Source: Caballeronia hypogeia
Lineage (GTDB): Bacteria > Pseudomonadota > Gammaproteobacteria > Burkholderiales > Burkholderiaceae
DNA length: 64,000 bases
Direction: 5' to 3'
NCBI RefSeq assembly: GCF_001544875.2
Contig: NZ_FCOA02000028.1
Location: forward strand, 1-64,000
In this document: positions 41,862 through 49,796 of the stretch, in pieces
How positions within the stretch are numbered: position 1 is the stretch's first letter
Layout: the number at the start of each line of letters is the position of its first letter
Translations under genes and position numbers: made by a program
Notes under the pieces: model-generated
Told to the model about the DNA's origin: nothing
Database searches by the model: none
The model's input: the letters and a program-made list of their open reading frames with translations, nothing else

Positions 41862-44021
41862 ATGAGTACCATCCCATTCCCGGGCGTGCTGCAACTGAAG
41901 GTGGACCAGGACGATCCCGACAACCCCGGCAAGTTCACCGTGCAGATTCCCGTCGAGACGCTCGCCGCGACGGAGCGCAGCGCGAGGGGGCCGCTGCGCC
42001 GCGCGAGCCAGGGCGCGCTCGCGCCAGCGAGCGCGCTGGCGGGCGGGCCGGCGGTCGTGCGCACCATCACGCTGTCGAAGAATCCGGATACGACGGGCGG
42101 CACCGGCGCGGGCGACCTGCTCCTGCAACTCGCCGACGCCGTCCGGGCCATCGTGACCGCGGCGACGTCGCAGGACGAGGTCATGCGCATCGCGGCGTAT
42201 CTCTTGAGCGGCGACAGCGTGAGACTGACCGGCACCTACACGCCGCCCGCCGACCGGGCCGTGGTGCCGTCCGCGGCTGCGTCGGCCGGCGGCGCGCCGG
42301 CTGGAGCGCCCGCGGTCGCGCAGCGCATTCGGACCATCGGGGTGGGCGCGCCCAGCCTGGCGGACCCGGCGCGCGCCGACTCGACGAGCCTGGCGGTTCC
42401 GGACGCGCGCGGCGTGGCCAGCCTGCAGACCGATACGCTGGGCGTCGCCACGCCGGCGCCTGACCCGACCGGCGACGCGATCACCGATCGTTCCGGCGTG
42501 GTCGGCGACGACCGCATGTTCGGCGCGGTCACGCCGGTCTCGATGCGCCGTTCGTCGCTGCCGCTCACCGCCGACGTCGCGCTGTGGATTCTCATCAAGC
42601 GCAATGCCGAGCTGCTTTCCTGGGAGAACTACACGCGCAATCTCGATCTGCTGTTCTTCAGCAGCGGGACGGTGGACGAGCGCCCGCTCTATCCCGGGGC
42701 GGCGCGCCTGAGCCGCCGCCGCTTCCTCCCGTTTACCGACACCGACGCGTATCGCGCGCTCAAGGTCGCCACCGAGGCGTTTGTCGTGACGTGGGGCGCG
42801 GTCGTGCACGACGGCACGGACAACGCGAAGGTCATGGCGCTGCTTCAGGGCGATGATCGCGCGCGCCTGCTCGCGAACGAACGCCTCGGCCTGAAACTCA
42901 CCGACAAGGACGTGAAGGCGCTCGCGAAGATGTACCTGACCGAGCATCAGAATCTCAACGAGTCGCCGTCCGTGCCGTATCTCGAACGCATCGTGAGTCA
43001 GTTGCAGGGCACCGGCGCGGGCGATATCGCGCAGTCGGCGCAGGACGCGCTCGTCGTGCAGCAGCGCGAGAATCCCGACTTCGGCCCGTGCCACGAAACC
43101 TGCCTCTGGCTCACGGCCTGGAACAACGACATCTCCGCCAAGCTCATGCATCCGCCGCTCATCGAGCTGATCTGGAGCTACTGGATGGAGGAGCTGCAAC
43201 TCGTGCAGACGATGAACGCAGTCTCGCGGCGTTTCCAGAACATCTCCAGCGGTCCGCGCGATCCGCTTGCGCAACTGGAGCTCGACTCGCTGCGGCCGCT
43301 GAACAACCTCATCTGGGGCTGGGTGCAGGACGAGCAGCATCGTCTGCCCATCGAGCGGCGCGCGGCGGAATACGCGCATCAGTACGGCCTGCAACTGTTC
43401 GGCCGCGCCGTGCCGAAGATGCGTACCGCCGACAACCGCAGCAAGTTCCTCGAAGCGTTCCACACGCTGCTGAATCAGTGCGTGCCGTTCTTCCGTCAGT
43501 CCGACGACACCACGGTCGTGCCCGACGGCTTCCCGATCCTGAACGCGCTGCGCGAAGTGCACCTGATTCTGTCGGAAGGCGCGCACAACCAGTTCCTCGA
43601 TCTGCCGACGACCTCGCGCATCGAAATGATGATGCAGCAGTGGCTGCTCGCGCGGCCCGAGTTCCGCGAGTATCTGCCGCGTCGCGCGATGGTCGCGTAT
43701 CCGGAGCCGTGGATGCATTCCGTCGAAAGCATGCGCAAGCTGCAAGGCTGGGGCGACACCAACACGTTCCAGTTCTGGCAGCTCGCGACGATGGGCGAGC
43801 AGATCGTCTCCTCGATCCGCTGGGGCGACTGGAATTCGATCAACGATCCGGCCAACGCCGCGAACTGGGCCACTTTCTTCCGCCCGGAGATTCAGGCGTA
43901 TATCCACTCGTACCGGGCGGTGACGGGGGTGGACGTGAGCGCGGAACCGGTGGATGTACAGGTGCCGGGCATCCATCTGCTCAGGCGTCTGCGCGAGCGG
44001 CGCAACAACCTCGCGGCGTGA
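41862..44021 (+). CDS. Large orphan protein (719 aa), cluster-specific, function unknown
   Basis: The N-terminal 130 residues contain beta-rich VLQLKVDQDDPDNPGKFTVQIPV and a helix-rich stretch. Residues 130-230 are Ala/Gly/Pro/Thr-rich and look like a linker. Residues 235-715 are helical and Trp-rich, with GPCHETCLWLTAWNND (Cys410, Cys414) and many aromatic residues in WSYWMEELQ, IWGWVQDEQHR and LPRRAMVAYPEPWMHS. No signal peptide, transmembrane segment or family that I recognise. GAAGGAG seven bases before the ATG is the strongest ribosome-binding site of the operon, so it may be the most abundant product. A structural or scaffold role is only an inference. Confidence 0.65.
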   Translation: MSTIPFPGVLQLKVDQDDPDNPGKFTVQIPVETLAATERSARGPLRRASQGALAPASALAGGPAVVRTITLSKNPDTTGGTGAGDLLLQLADAVRAIVTAATSQDEVMRIAAYLLSGDSVRLTGTYTPPADRAVVPSAAASAGGAPAGAPAVAQRIRTIGVGAPSLADPARADSTSLAVPDARGVASLQTDTLGVATPAPDPTGDAITDRSGVVGDDRMFGAVTPVSMRRSSLPLTADVALWILIKRNAELLSWENYTRNLDLLFFSSGTVDERPLYPGAARLSRRRFLPFTDTDAYRALKVATEAFVVTWGAVVHDGTDNAKVMALLQGDDRARLLANERLGLKLTDKDVKALAKMYLTEHQNLNESPSVPYLERIVSQLQGTGAGDIAQSAQDALVVQQRENPDFGPCHETCLWLTAWNNDISAKLMHPPLIELIWSYWMEELQLVQTMNAVSRRFQNISSGPRDPLAQLELDSLRPLNNLIWGWVQDEQHRLPIERRAAEYAHQYGLQLFGRAVPKMRTADNRSKFLEAFHTLLNQCVPFFRQSDDTTVVPDGFPILNALREVHLILSEGAHNQFLDLPTTSRIEMMMQQWLLARPEFREYLPRRAMVAYPEPWMHSVESMRKLQGWGDTNTFQFWQLATMGEQIVSSIRWGDWNSINDPANAANWATFFRPEIQAYIHSYRAVTGVDVSAEPVDVQVPGIHLLRRLRERRNNLAA

Positions 44022-44039
44022 CGGACGGCGAGGCGCGCG

Positions 44040-45176
44040 ATGATCGACTTCGCTTCCGCGCTGTATCTCGGCATGCGGCATCCGGCGGGCGCGCTGGGCG
44101 GCTGGGATGCGCTGACGAGCGGCCTGCCCGCGGCGCTGGCGGCCGCGCCGCTCGCCCGCCGCGTCGCCGCCGACGCAGCCGCGCTGCAGGGCGCGGAAGC
44201 GGGCATGGTCGGCGCGTCGACGCTACATCTGGCGATCGACGCGTTCGAGCTGCTCGGCCGCACCCACGCGCTGATCGCCGACGACGCGCTGTATCCGGTG
44301 ATGCGCTGGGCGCTCGAACGCATGATCGGCCGTGGCGTGCCGGTGACGTGGTTCCGCCAAGGCGATGCCGCCGATCTCGCGCGCAAGCTCGCGTGGCGCG
44401 GTTCGGCGCGCCCGCCCGCCGTCATCACCGACGCGACCGTCGGCGGCGGCGTGCCCGCGCCCATCGGACGTTATGTGGATGCGGTGCGGCGCGAAGGCGG
44501 TCTCGTGCTGGTCGATCACAGTCAGGTGCTCGGGCTGACAGGCGAGCGCGCATCGCCGCGCAGTCCGTGGGGGCAGGGAGGCGGGGGCGCGTTGCGGCAT
44601 GCCTCGTTGCCGCAGCCGTCGCGGCAGCCCGTGCTCCTGCTCGCGTCGTGGGCGAAGGCGTTCGGCGCGCCGCTCGCCACGTTATGCGGCCCGGCCGCGC
44701 TGATCGGCCACATCGCCCGCGACGGGCCGACCCAATCGCATTGCAGCCCGCCGAGCGCGGTCGCGCTGCTGGCCGCCCTCGATGCGCTCGCGATCAACCG
44801 GCGCGCCGGCGCGCGATTGCGGCTGCGGCTGCTGCACCGGCTGCAGCGTCTGCATGACGGGCTCGCTGGACTGGCGCGCGCTGCGTTGCCCGATCTGCAT
44901 CTGTCCGGCCGATGGCATCCGCTGCAACGAATGACGCTTGCCAGCGACGAACGCGCGCTCGCGCTGCACGCGGGCCTGAGGGCGCGCGGCATGCGCACGG
45001 CGCTGCTGCGCCAGCGCGGCGGCGGCTATGCGCTGATCGTGATCGCGCGGGCAGATCATCGCGTGGCGGAAATCGACGCGCTGCTCGCCGCGATCGCGTC
45101 GCTCGCCCCGCATCTTCCCGCAGCGAAGCGCGTCGCGCGGCGTTTAACCGTATCGAAGGAGATCGAGCATGTTTAA
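44040..45176 (+). CDS. PLP-dependent enzyme, fold type I (AONS/KBL-like alpha-oxoamine synthase or aminotransferase)
   Basis: A 378-residue protein with the core of the 8-amino-7-oxononanoate synthase / aminoketobutyrate ligase group: GASTLHLAIDAFELL, LVLVDHSQVLGLTG (Asp159 to the PLP nitrogen, with His160) and LASWAKAFGAPLATLCGP, where Lys206 would form the Schiff base. Normal length. It could condense an amino acid with an acyl thioester or transaminate. No biotin or threonine-degradation genes are nearby, so housekeeping roles are unlikely. It lies 18 bases after the 719-residue gene and overlaps the next gene by 8 bases. Confidence 0.72.
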   Translation: MIDFASALYLGMRHPAGALGGWDALTSGLPAALAAAPLARRVAADAAALQGAEAGMVGASTLHLAIDAFELLGRTHALIADDALYPVMRWALERMIGRGVPVTWFRQGDAADLARKLAWRGSARPPAVITDATVGGGVPAPIGRYVDAVRREGGLVLVDHSQVLGLTGERASPRSPWGQGGGGALRHASLPQPSRQPVLLLASWAKAFGAPLATLCGPAALIGHIARDGPTQSHCSPPSAVALLAALDALAINRRAGARLRLRLLHRLQRLHDGLAGLARAALPDLHLSGRWHPLQRMTLASDERALALHAGLRARGMRTALLRQRGGGYALIVIARADHRVAEIDALLAAIASLAPHLPAAKRVARRLTVSKEIEHV

Positions 45177-45909
45177 GACCGCGGACGGACACACACTGGA
45201 CCTCGCGCCGTGGCGCATGCGACGCTTCATGCGGCTTCTCGCGCAGGCGCGGCGCACGCCGCCGGGCATGACGTCGCGCACGCTTACGCAGGACATGCAG
45301 ATTCTCATGCGGCGCGCGCGTCGCGTGGACGCGGACCCGCGGCGCAGGCTCGCGCGTTTCGAAAGCGCGGGCGCATGCTGCCGCGCGTGCTTTCTCGCGC
45401 GGCAGAAGCGCGATGCGATGGAGATCGTCGCGCTCGCGATCGCGCCAGGCGGGCATCTCTACGAGCAGGAACTCGAATCGATGCCGAAGTCCGCAACCAT
45501 CACGCTCGACTGGAAGCCCTACGGCAGCCTCGAAAGCGCCGCAGACAAGGTGCGCGGCATGGGCGTCTATATCCTGACGAGCAACGGCCGGCCGCTTTAC
45601 GTCGGCAAGTCGCTCGATCTCGCCGACCGTCTGCGCGCGCATCGCCTGTACGCCACGCAGCACGGCGCCGGGCTTGCCGTGTGGGTCGCCAATACGCGCT
45701 CGGCGGGCCAGGCGGCGGCGGTCGAGCACGCGCTGGTGCGGACGCTGGGCCGCGGCCTGACGAACACGAAGCTGCATGGCGACATGCGCGTGGGAAAGCG
45801 CGGGCTCGACATTCGCGGTCTGCTGCCGACGGCGTTCGGAACCTATGAAAAAGCGCCGGGAAACCGGGCCTTCCGCAAGGCCGGCGGGATCTTCGAGCTG
45901 ACGCCATGA
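45169..45909 (+). CDS. GIY-YIG nuclease-domain protein with unusual Cys-containing N-terminal region
   Basis: A 246-residue protein. Residues 130-205 are a GIY-YIG domain: MGVYILTSNGRPLYVGKSLDLADRLRAH holds both tyrosines (134 and 144) and the Arg; AVEHALVRTLG holds the metal-binding Glu186; LTNTK holds the conserved Asn. All catalytic positions are present. The N-terminal 110 residues are basic, with ACCRACF (Cys70, 71, 74) and no family I know. It could cut DNA or RNA, or use the fold for another phosphoester reaction. AAGGAG precedes the ATG, which overlaps the PLP-enzyme stop by 8 bases; its own stop overlaps the next ATG. Confidence 0.75.
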   Translation: MFKTADGHTLDLAPWRMRRFMRLLAQARRTPPGMTSRTLTQDMQILMRRARRVDADPRRRLARFESAGACCRACFLARQKRDAMEIVALAIAPGGHLYEQELESMPKSATITLDWKPYGSLESAADKVRGMGVYILTSNGRPLYVGKSLDLADRLRAHRLYATQHGAGLAVWVANTRSAGQAAAVEHALVRTLGRGLTNTKLHGDMRVGKRGLDIRGLLPTAFGTYEKAPGNRAFRKAGGIFELTP

Positions 45910-46667
45910 TTATCGACTTCCATGTGCACGCCGGGCAGGGCGACGGCATGACCGGACCTTGGGACACCACCGCGCCGCTCGCGGCCTACGCGCGCCGCGC
46001 CACGCGCGCGGGCATCGCGCGTTCCGTGCTGCTGCCGGTGTTTCAATCCGACTACGCGCAAGGCAACCGCGATGTCGCCGCCATCGTGCGCGCGGACCCG
46101 CAGCGCTGGATCGGTTTCGCGATGGTGCACGCGGAGCGCGATCGCGAGCGGATTCATCGCATGATCGAGGAAGCCGTGCTGATGCTCGGCCTGCGCGGCA
46201 TCAAGGTGCACCGGCACGATGCGCGCATTCATCGGCAGGTCTGCGACGCCGCGCAACGGTGGAATCTTCCCGTTCTCTACGATCCCGGCGGCGAGACCGG
46301 CGGGCTCGAACTGCTCGCGCAGACGCATCCGAACGTCGCCTTCGTGTTCGCGCATCTGGGCAGCTTCGCCGATGACTGGGCGGCGCAGCGGCGCGTCATC
46401 GATCTTATCGTTCGGTATCCGAATCTGTTTGCCGACACGTCCGGCGTGCGGCGTTTCGATCTGCTCGAAGAAGCGTTCCGTCGCGCGGGGCCGCGCAAGC
46501 TGTTGTTCGGCACCGACGGACCGTGGCTGCATCCGGGTCTGGAACTCGCGAAGATCCGCGCGCTCGAGCCGTCGCGCGAAGCGTTCGACGCCATCGCGGG
46601 AGGCAATGCATTGCGTCTGCTCGCACGCGCGCGCGTGATGAGCGCGCCGCGCGCCGCCGCGCATTGA
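45906..46667 (+). CDS. Metal-dependent hydrolase, amidohydrolase-2 (ACMSD-like) family
   Basis: A 253-residue TIM-barrel hydrolase with the N-terminal IIDFHVHAG (HxH metal ligands, residues 6-8), a strand RGIKVHRHDARIH, FVFAHLGSF (metal His) and LLFGTDGPWLHPGLELAKI (catalytic Asp), the order typical of amidohydrolase-2 proteins such as ACMSD and related decarboxylases or lactonases. Small for the family but complete. Its ATG overlaps the GIY-YIG stop by four bases (ATGA). Last gene of the sigma-54 unit; 16 bases separate it from the convergent activator gene. Confidence 0.82.
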   Translation: MIIDFHVHAGQGDGMTGPWDTTAPLAAYARRATRAGIARSVLLPVFQSDYAQGNRDVAAIVRADPQRWIGFAMVHAERDRERIHRMIEEAVLMLGLRGIKVHRHDARIHRQVCDAAQRWNLPVLYDPGGETGGLELLAQTHPNVAFVFAHLGSFADDWAAQRRVIDLIVRYPNLFADTSGVRRFDLLEEAFRRAGPRKLLFGTDGPWLHPGLELAKIRALEPSREAFDAIAGGNALRLLARARVMSAPRAAAH

Positions 46668-46683
46668 TCTCGTCGAGCGCGGA

Positions 46684-48027
46684 TCAGGCGCCGTCCGGCA
46701 GGCGGCTCTGACGGCGCAACTGCAGCGCGCGCGGCGTGACGCGCAGCAGCTCCGCCGCGCGGCTCGTCGATCCGGCGCGGCGCTCGGCCAGCTCCACGGC
46801 GAGCGTCTCGGCGATCTGCCCGATGTGCTTGAGCCCGAGCCCCGCGTCGAGCGCGCCTTCGACCGCGAGCGCGAACGCCTGCTCCCAGCCGTTCACGCTC
46901 GCGCCCGGCGCATCGGCTGTGAAAGCGTCGCGCAGACAGCCCGTGCTCAGCACGCGAAAGCCGCGCTGCCGGTCCGCGAGCCGCAGCACGACATTGCGCA
47001 ACTCGCGCACATTGCCCTGATAGTCGGCCGCGACCAGACGCTGCATCACTTCGGGCATGACCTGCGGCGCGGCGTCGCCTTGTTCGGCGAGAAAGTGCGT
47101 GACCAAAAGCGGAATGTCCTCGCGACGTTCGGCGAGACTCGGCGCGCGCACGGTCCATCGCGCGATGCGGAAGTACAGGTCGTTGCGGAAGCGTCCCGCG
47201 TGCACCTCGCCTTCGAGGTCGCGATTGGTCGCGCACGTGAGACGGAAATCCGACTTGCGCCAGACGTCCTCGCCGATGCGCTTGTAGGTGCGCTCCTGAA
47301 TCACGCGCAAAAGACGCGCTTGCAGGCGCGGCTCCAGTTCGCCGATTTCATCGAGAAAGAGCGTGCCGCCGTCGGCCATCGCGACGGCGCCGTCGCGCGC
47401 GGAAACGGCGTGCGTGAACGCGCCCTTCGCGTGTCCGAAAAGCTCGCTGCCCGAGAGTTCCGGACTCAGCGTCGTGCAATCGACGACGACGAACGGCCCG
47501 CGCCGGCGCACCGGATCGAGATCGTGCACGAGGCGCGCGAGCAGTTCCTTGCCGCATCCGCTTTCGCCGAGCAGGAGGCACGCGCCGTCGCCGAAGCGGC
47601 CGATTTCCGCGACGCTGCGCAATGTATTGCGCCAGATCGTCGATGCGCCGACCGCGCGTTCGCGCAGCCATTCCGCATCGAGGATCGACTCCATTTCAGC
47701 AAGACGATCGACCCGTCGCGCGATTTCATCGAGCAGCAGAGTTTCGTCGTCGGCAAGCACGATGTCGCACAGCGACGCGGGCCACCATGCCTCGGGCTGG
47801 CAATCGACGCGCGTCTCGCGCGTGCATCCGACGATGAAGCCCTCGGGCAGCGGATGACGGCGCAGCCAGCGCGCGGCGGCATCGGCGACGCGATTGCCGC
47901 TCGCGATGACGATCACCACGAACGGGCCTTCACTCGTCGCGCCGGTTTCGACTTCGTCGGGGACGCCACGCTCGCGCAATGCCGCTTCGAGCGCGCGTGG
48001 ATCATCGTGATGCAGGACGACGCGCAT
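46684..48027 (-). CDS. Sigma-54-dependent activator with variant GAFTHA loop
   Basis: A 447-residue bacterial enhancer-binding protein. N-terminal about 120 residues are an unassigned sensory part that vaguely resembles a receiver fold but lacks a clear phosphorylation site. The AAA+ domain has Walker A LLLGESGCGKELLA, Walker B GGTLFLDEIGEL and an arginine-finger region GRFRNDLYFRI. The GAFTGA loop that touches sigma-54 reads GAFTHA. The C-terminal Fis-type HTH is SRAAELLRVTPRALQLRRQ. It is convergent with the cluster (16-base gap) and the obvious activator of the sigma-54 promoter at 39418. Confidence 0.88.
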   Translation of the reverse strand: MRVVLHHDDPRALEAALRERGVPDEVETGATSEGPFVVIVIASGNRVADAAARWLRRHPLPEGFIVGCTRETRVDCQPEAWWPASLCDIVLADDETLLLDEIARRVDRLAEMESILDAEWLRERAVGASTIWRNTLRSVAEIGRFGDGACLLLGESGCGKELLARLVHDLDPVRRRGPFVVVDCTTLSPELSGSELFGHAKGAFTHAVSARDGAVAMADGGTLFLDEIGELEPRLQARLLRVIQERTYKRIGEDVWRKSDFRLTCATNRDLEGEVHAGRFRNDLYFRIARWTVRAPSLAERREDIPLLVTHFLAEQGDAAPQVMPEVMQRLVAADYQGNVRELRNVVLRLADRQRGFRVLSTGCLRDAFTADAPGASVNGWEQAFALAVEGALDAGLGLKHIGQIAETLAVELAERRAGSTSRAAELLRVTPRALQLRRQSRLPDGA

Positions 48028-48509
48028 GAGGCCGCACCGGCGTGTCTTGCGGGATCATTGAAGCGGCGAGCGCCTCGTGACGGCGTTGCGTTTCTCGCGG
48101 TTGTGGCCGTTGTAAGCGGAAGTCGGCGTGTTGCGCATGTGAACCTCGGATTCGGTCGGCGCTCATGCACGTTTGCATGCGCCCGGATTCGAGCCGTGAA
48201 TCTCGAATCGATGGATGCCCGAAGAGGGGTTCCCGGTTTGAATTGATCGTCGCGCGATGATGCCGACGCGTCATGTATCGGAGCCGGTCGAGCAGGTTTC
48301 GTGTATGCCTGTCCTATGAAACGATGCAGCAGCTCGTAATATCAAAACCGGGATGAGCGTTAGCGCACAATCGCGCGGCCCGCGCACGGAAGGGTCGCAT
48401 CGGAATGCGTTCGTTATCCGTATCAATGTCGGAGCGATGCGCAAGCGTGGCGGATCGTGGCGTGTGCGGGATTTTCAGTACTTGCTTCGTGCGGATCGGT
48501 TGAATGTCG
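48028..48509. other. Intergenic region, no firmly supported gene
   Basis: About 0.48 kb between the start of the sigma-54 activator and the end of the LysR gene, moderately GC-rich. It must hold the activator promoter. The only candidate is a 27-codon frame on the minus strand listed separately. I see no strong hairpin, tRNA or repeat. Confidence 0.5.
48055..48138 (-). CDS. Possible 27-codon leader ORF upstream of the sigma-54 activator
   Basis: ATG at 48138 follows CGAGG by six bases and encodes MRNTPTSAYNGHNREKRNAV plus seven residues, ending 27 bases before the activator start on the same strand. It is too short for coding statistics. It may be a translated leader or chance. Confidence 0.22.
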   Translation of the reverse strand: MRNTPTSAYNGHNREKRNAVTRRSPLQ

Positions 48510-49391
48510 CTATCGACGCTGCGGCCCGAACATGCGCGACAACGCGCGCGCGAGTTCCTTCACGACCGCGTCGGCGGTCGGCCGGTGCAGCAGCGCGATA
48601 TCCATCGTCTCGATGGGCGGCAGCCCGCTTTTGGGCGTCAATACGACGTGATCCGCCGTGACCGCGCGCGCCGGCAAGAGGCTGATGCCCAGACCGTCGG
48701 CGACGGCCGCCTGAATGCCGCTCAGGCTCGAGCAGATGAAGCTCAGACGCCAGCGCCGCCCGATGCTTTCGATCGCGTGGGTCATGTCGTCGCGATAGAG
48801 CCCGCGCGGCGGAAACGCGACGAGGGGGATCGGATCGAGCTGAATGGACGGATGCTTCGCGCTGTCGATCCAGCGCAATTGCTCGGGCCAGCTCGCGACC
48901 GCTTCGCGACTGCTGCGCCGCTGCTTGACGAGAATCAGGTCGAGTTCGCCGCGATCGTAGCGGTAGCTCATATCGCGGCTCAGGCCGCTCGTCACTTCGA
49001 GCTTGACTTCAGGATGCTTGCGGCTGAAGGCGGCGAGCATGTGCGTGGTCGGGCCGCCGACGAAGTCGTCCGGCACACCGAGCCGGACCGTCACGCCGAC
49101 GTTCGCGCCCGACAGCGCCTCGAACATTTCATCGTTGAGCGCGAGCATGCGGCGTGCGTAGGCGAGCAGCGTTTCGCCGGCGTCGGTCGGGCGAACGTCG
49201 CGGCTGCCGCGTTCGAGCAGCCTGTGCCCGGCCATTTCTTCAAGACGGCGCACCTTCTGGCTGATCGTGGACTGCGTGGAGTGAAGCCGCGCCGACGCCG
49301 AGGTGAACGTGCCGCAATCGGCCACCATGACGAGGGCCTTCAGAAGATCCAGATCGAACAGCGGCGTGCGCGCGGTGGGGGAGTGTTTCAT
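48510..49391 (-). CDS. LysR-family transcriptional regulator
   Basis: A 293-residue LTTR with the N-terminal winged helix LDLLKALVMVADCGTFTSASARLHSTQSTISQKVRRLEE (about 13-51) and an effector domain beginning VTVRLGVPDDFVGG. ATG 49391 gives the usual short lead; an in-frame extension upstream is not needed. It is divergent from the DUF3311-symporter-amidohydrolase operon across a 186-base AT-rich gap, the standard layout for LysR control. The effector is presumably the imported compound or a catabolite. Confidence 0.88.
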   Translation of the reverse strand: MKHSPTARTPLFDLDLLKALVMVADCGTFTSASARLHSTQSTISQKVRRLEEMAGHRLLERGSRDVRPTDAGETLLAYARRMLALNDEMFEALSGANVGVTVRLGVPDDFVGGPTTHMLAAFSRKHPEVKLEVTSGLSRDMSYRYDRGELDLILVKQRRSSREAVASWPEQLRWIDSAKHPSIQLDPIPLVAFPPRGLYRDDMTHAIESIGRRWRLSFICSSLSGIQAAVADGLGISLLPARAVTADHVVLTPKSGLPPIETMDIALLHRPTADAVVKELARALSRMFGPQRR

Positions 49392-49577
49392 CGACCTGGT
49401 CGAGCCTTGAATTCGGACATGGACTTCTATCACGCATGACGGGCGCTGGCAATCGCGCGGGTTTCGCTTCGGAAGGCATTCGATTGTCAACTGGCGGCCA
49501 TTCGAACATTTAATTTTTTAATACGCGAACGCGTGGCTAACATCAAGCGAATTCTCACCTCACACGCGAGGACAGAT

Positions 49578-49796
49578 ATGAAGTTTCGCGTTCTTCTCGC
49601 CGCGCTGCCGTTCATCGGCCTGTATTCGGGCGGCTCGCTCGCCGCGCATACGCCGTTTCTGTTCGGCATGCCCTTCCTGCTCGTGTGGAATCTCATCTGG
49701 ATGGCCGCGACGGCCGCGATTCTCGCGCTCATCCATTGCCTCGACACGCGCGACGAAGCGGCGCACGCGAACGAACACGCGGGAGGCGCGCAATGA
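49578..49796 (+). CDS. DUF3311 small membrane protein, partner of the SSS symporter
   Basis: A 72-residue protein with two membrane helices (VLLAALPFIGLYSGG and GMPFLLVWNLIWMAATAAILALI). Same family and length as the DUF3311 protein at 34667-34888. ATG 49578 follows GAGGACAGAT; a GTG at 49533 is possible but has no better site. Its stop overlaps the symporter start (ATGA), so the pair is translationally coupled. Presumed accessory subunit. Confidence 0.82.
   Translation: MKFRVLLAALPFIGLYSGGSLAAHTPFLFGMPFLLVWNLIWMAATAAILALIHCLDTRDEAAHANEHAGGAQ

Noticed and set aside
38536..44081. Very long minus-strand open frames (over 600 residues) opposite the orphan cluster
   Set aside because: They are antisense shadows of high-GC genes: Arg/Ala/His-rich, without domains, and opposite frames with strong ribosome-binding sites and recognisable motifs.
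39490..48027. Interpretation of the orphan cluster as a prophage or contractile injection system
   Set aside because: No tail, sheath, baseplate, terminase or integrase gene is present, and gene order is enzyme-rich.
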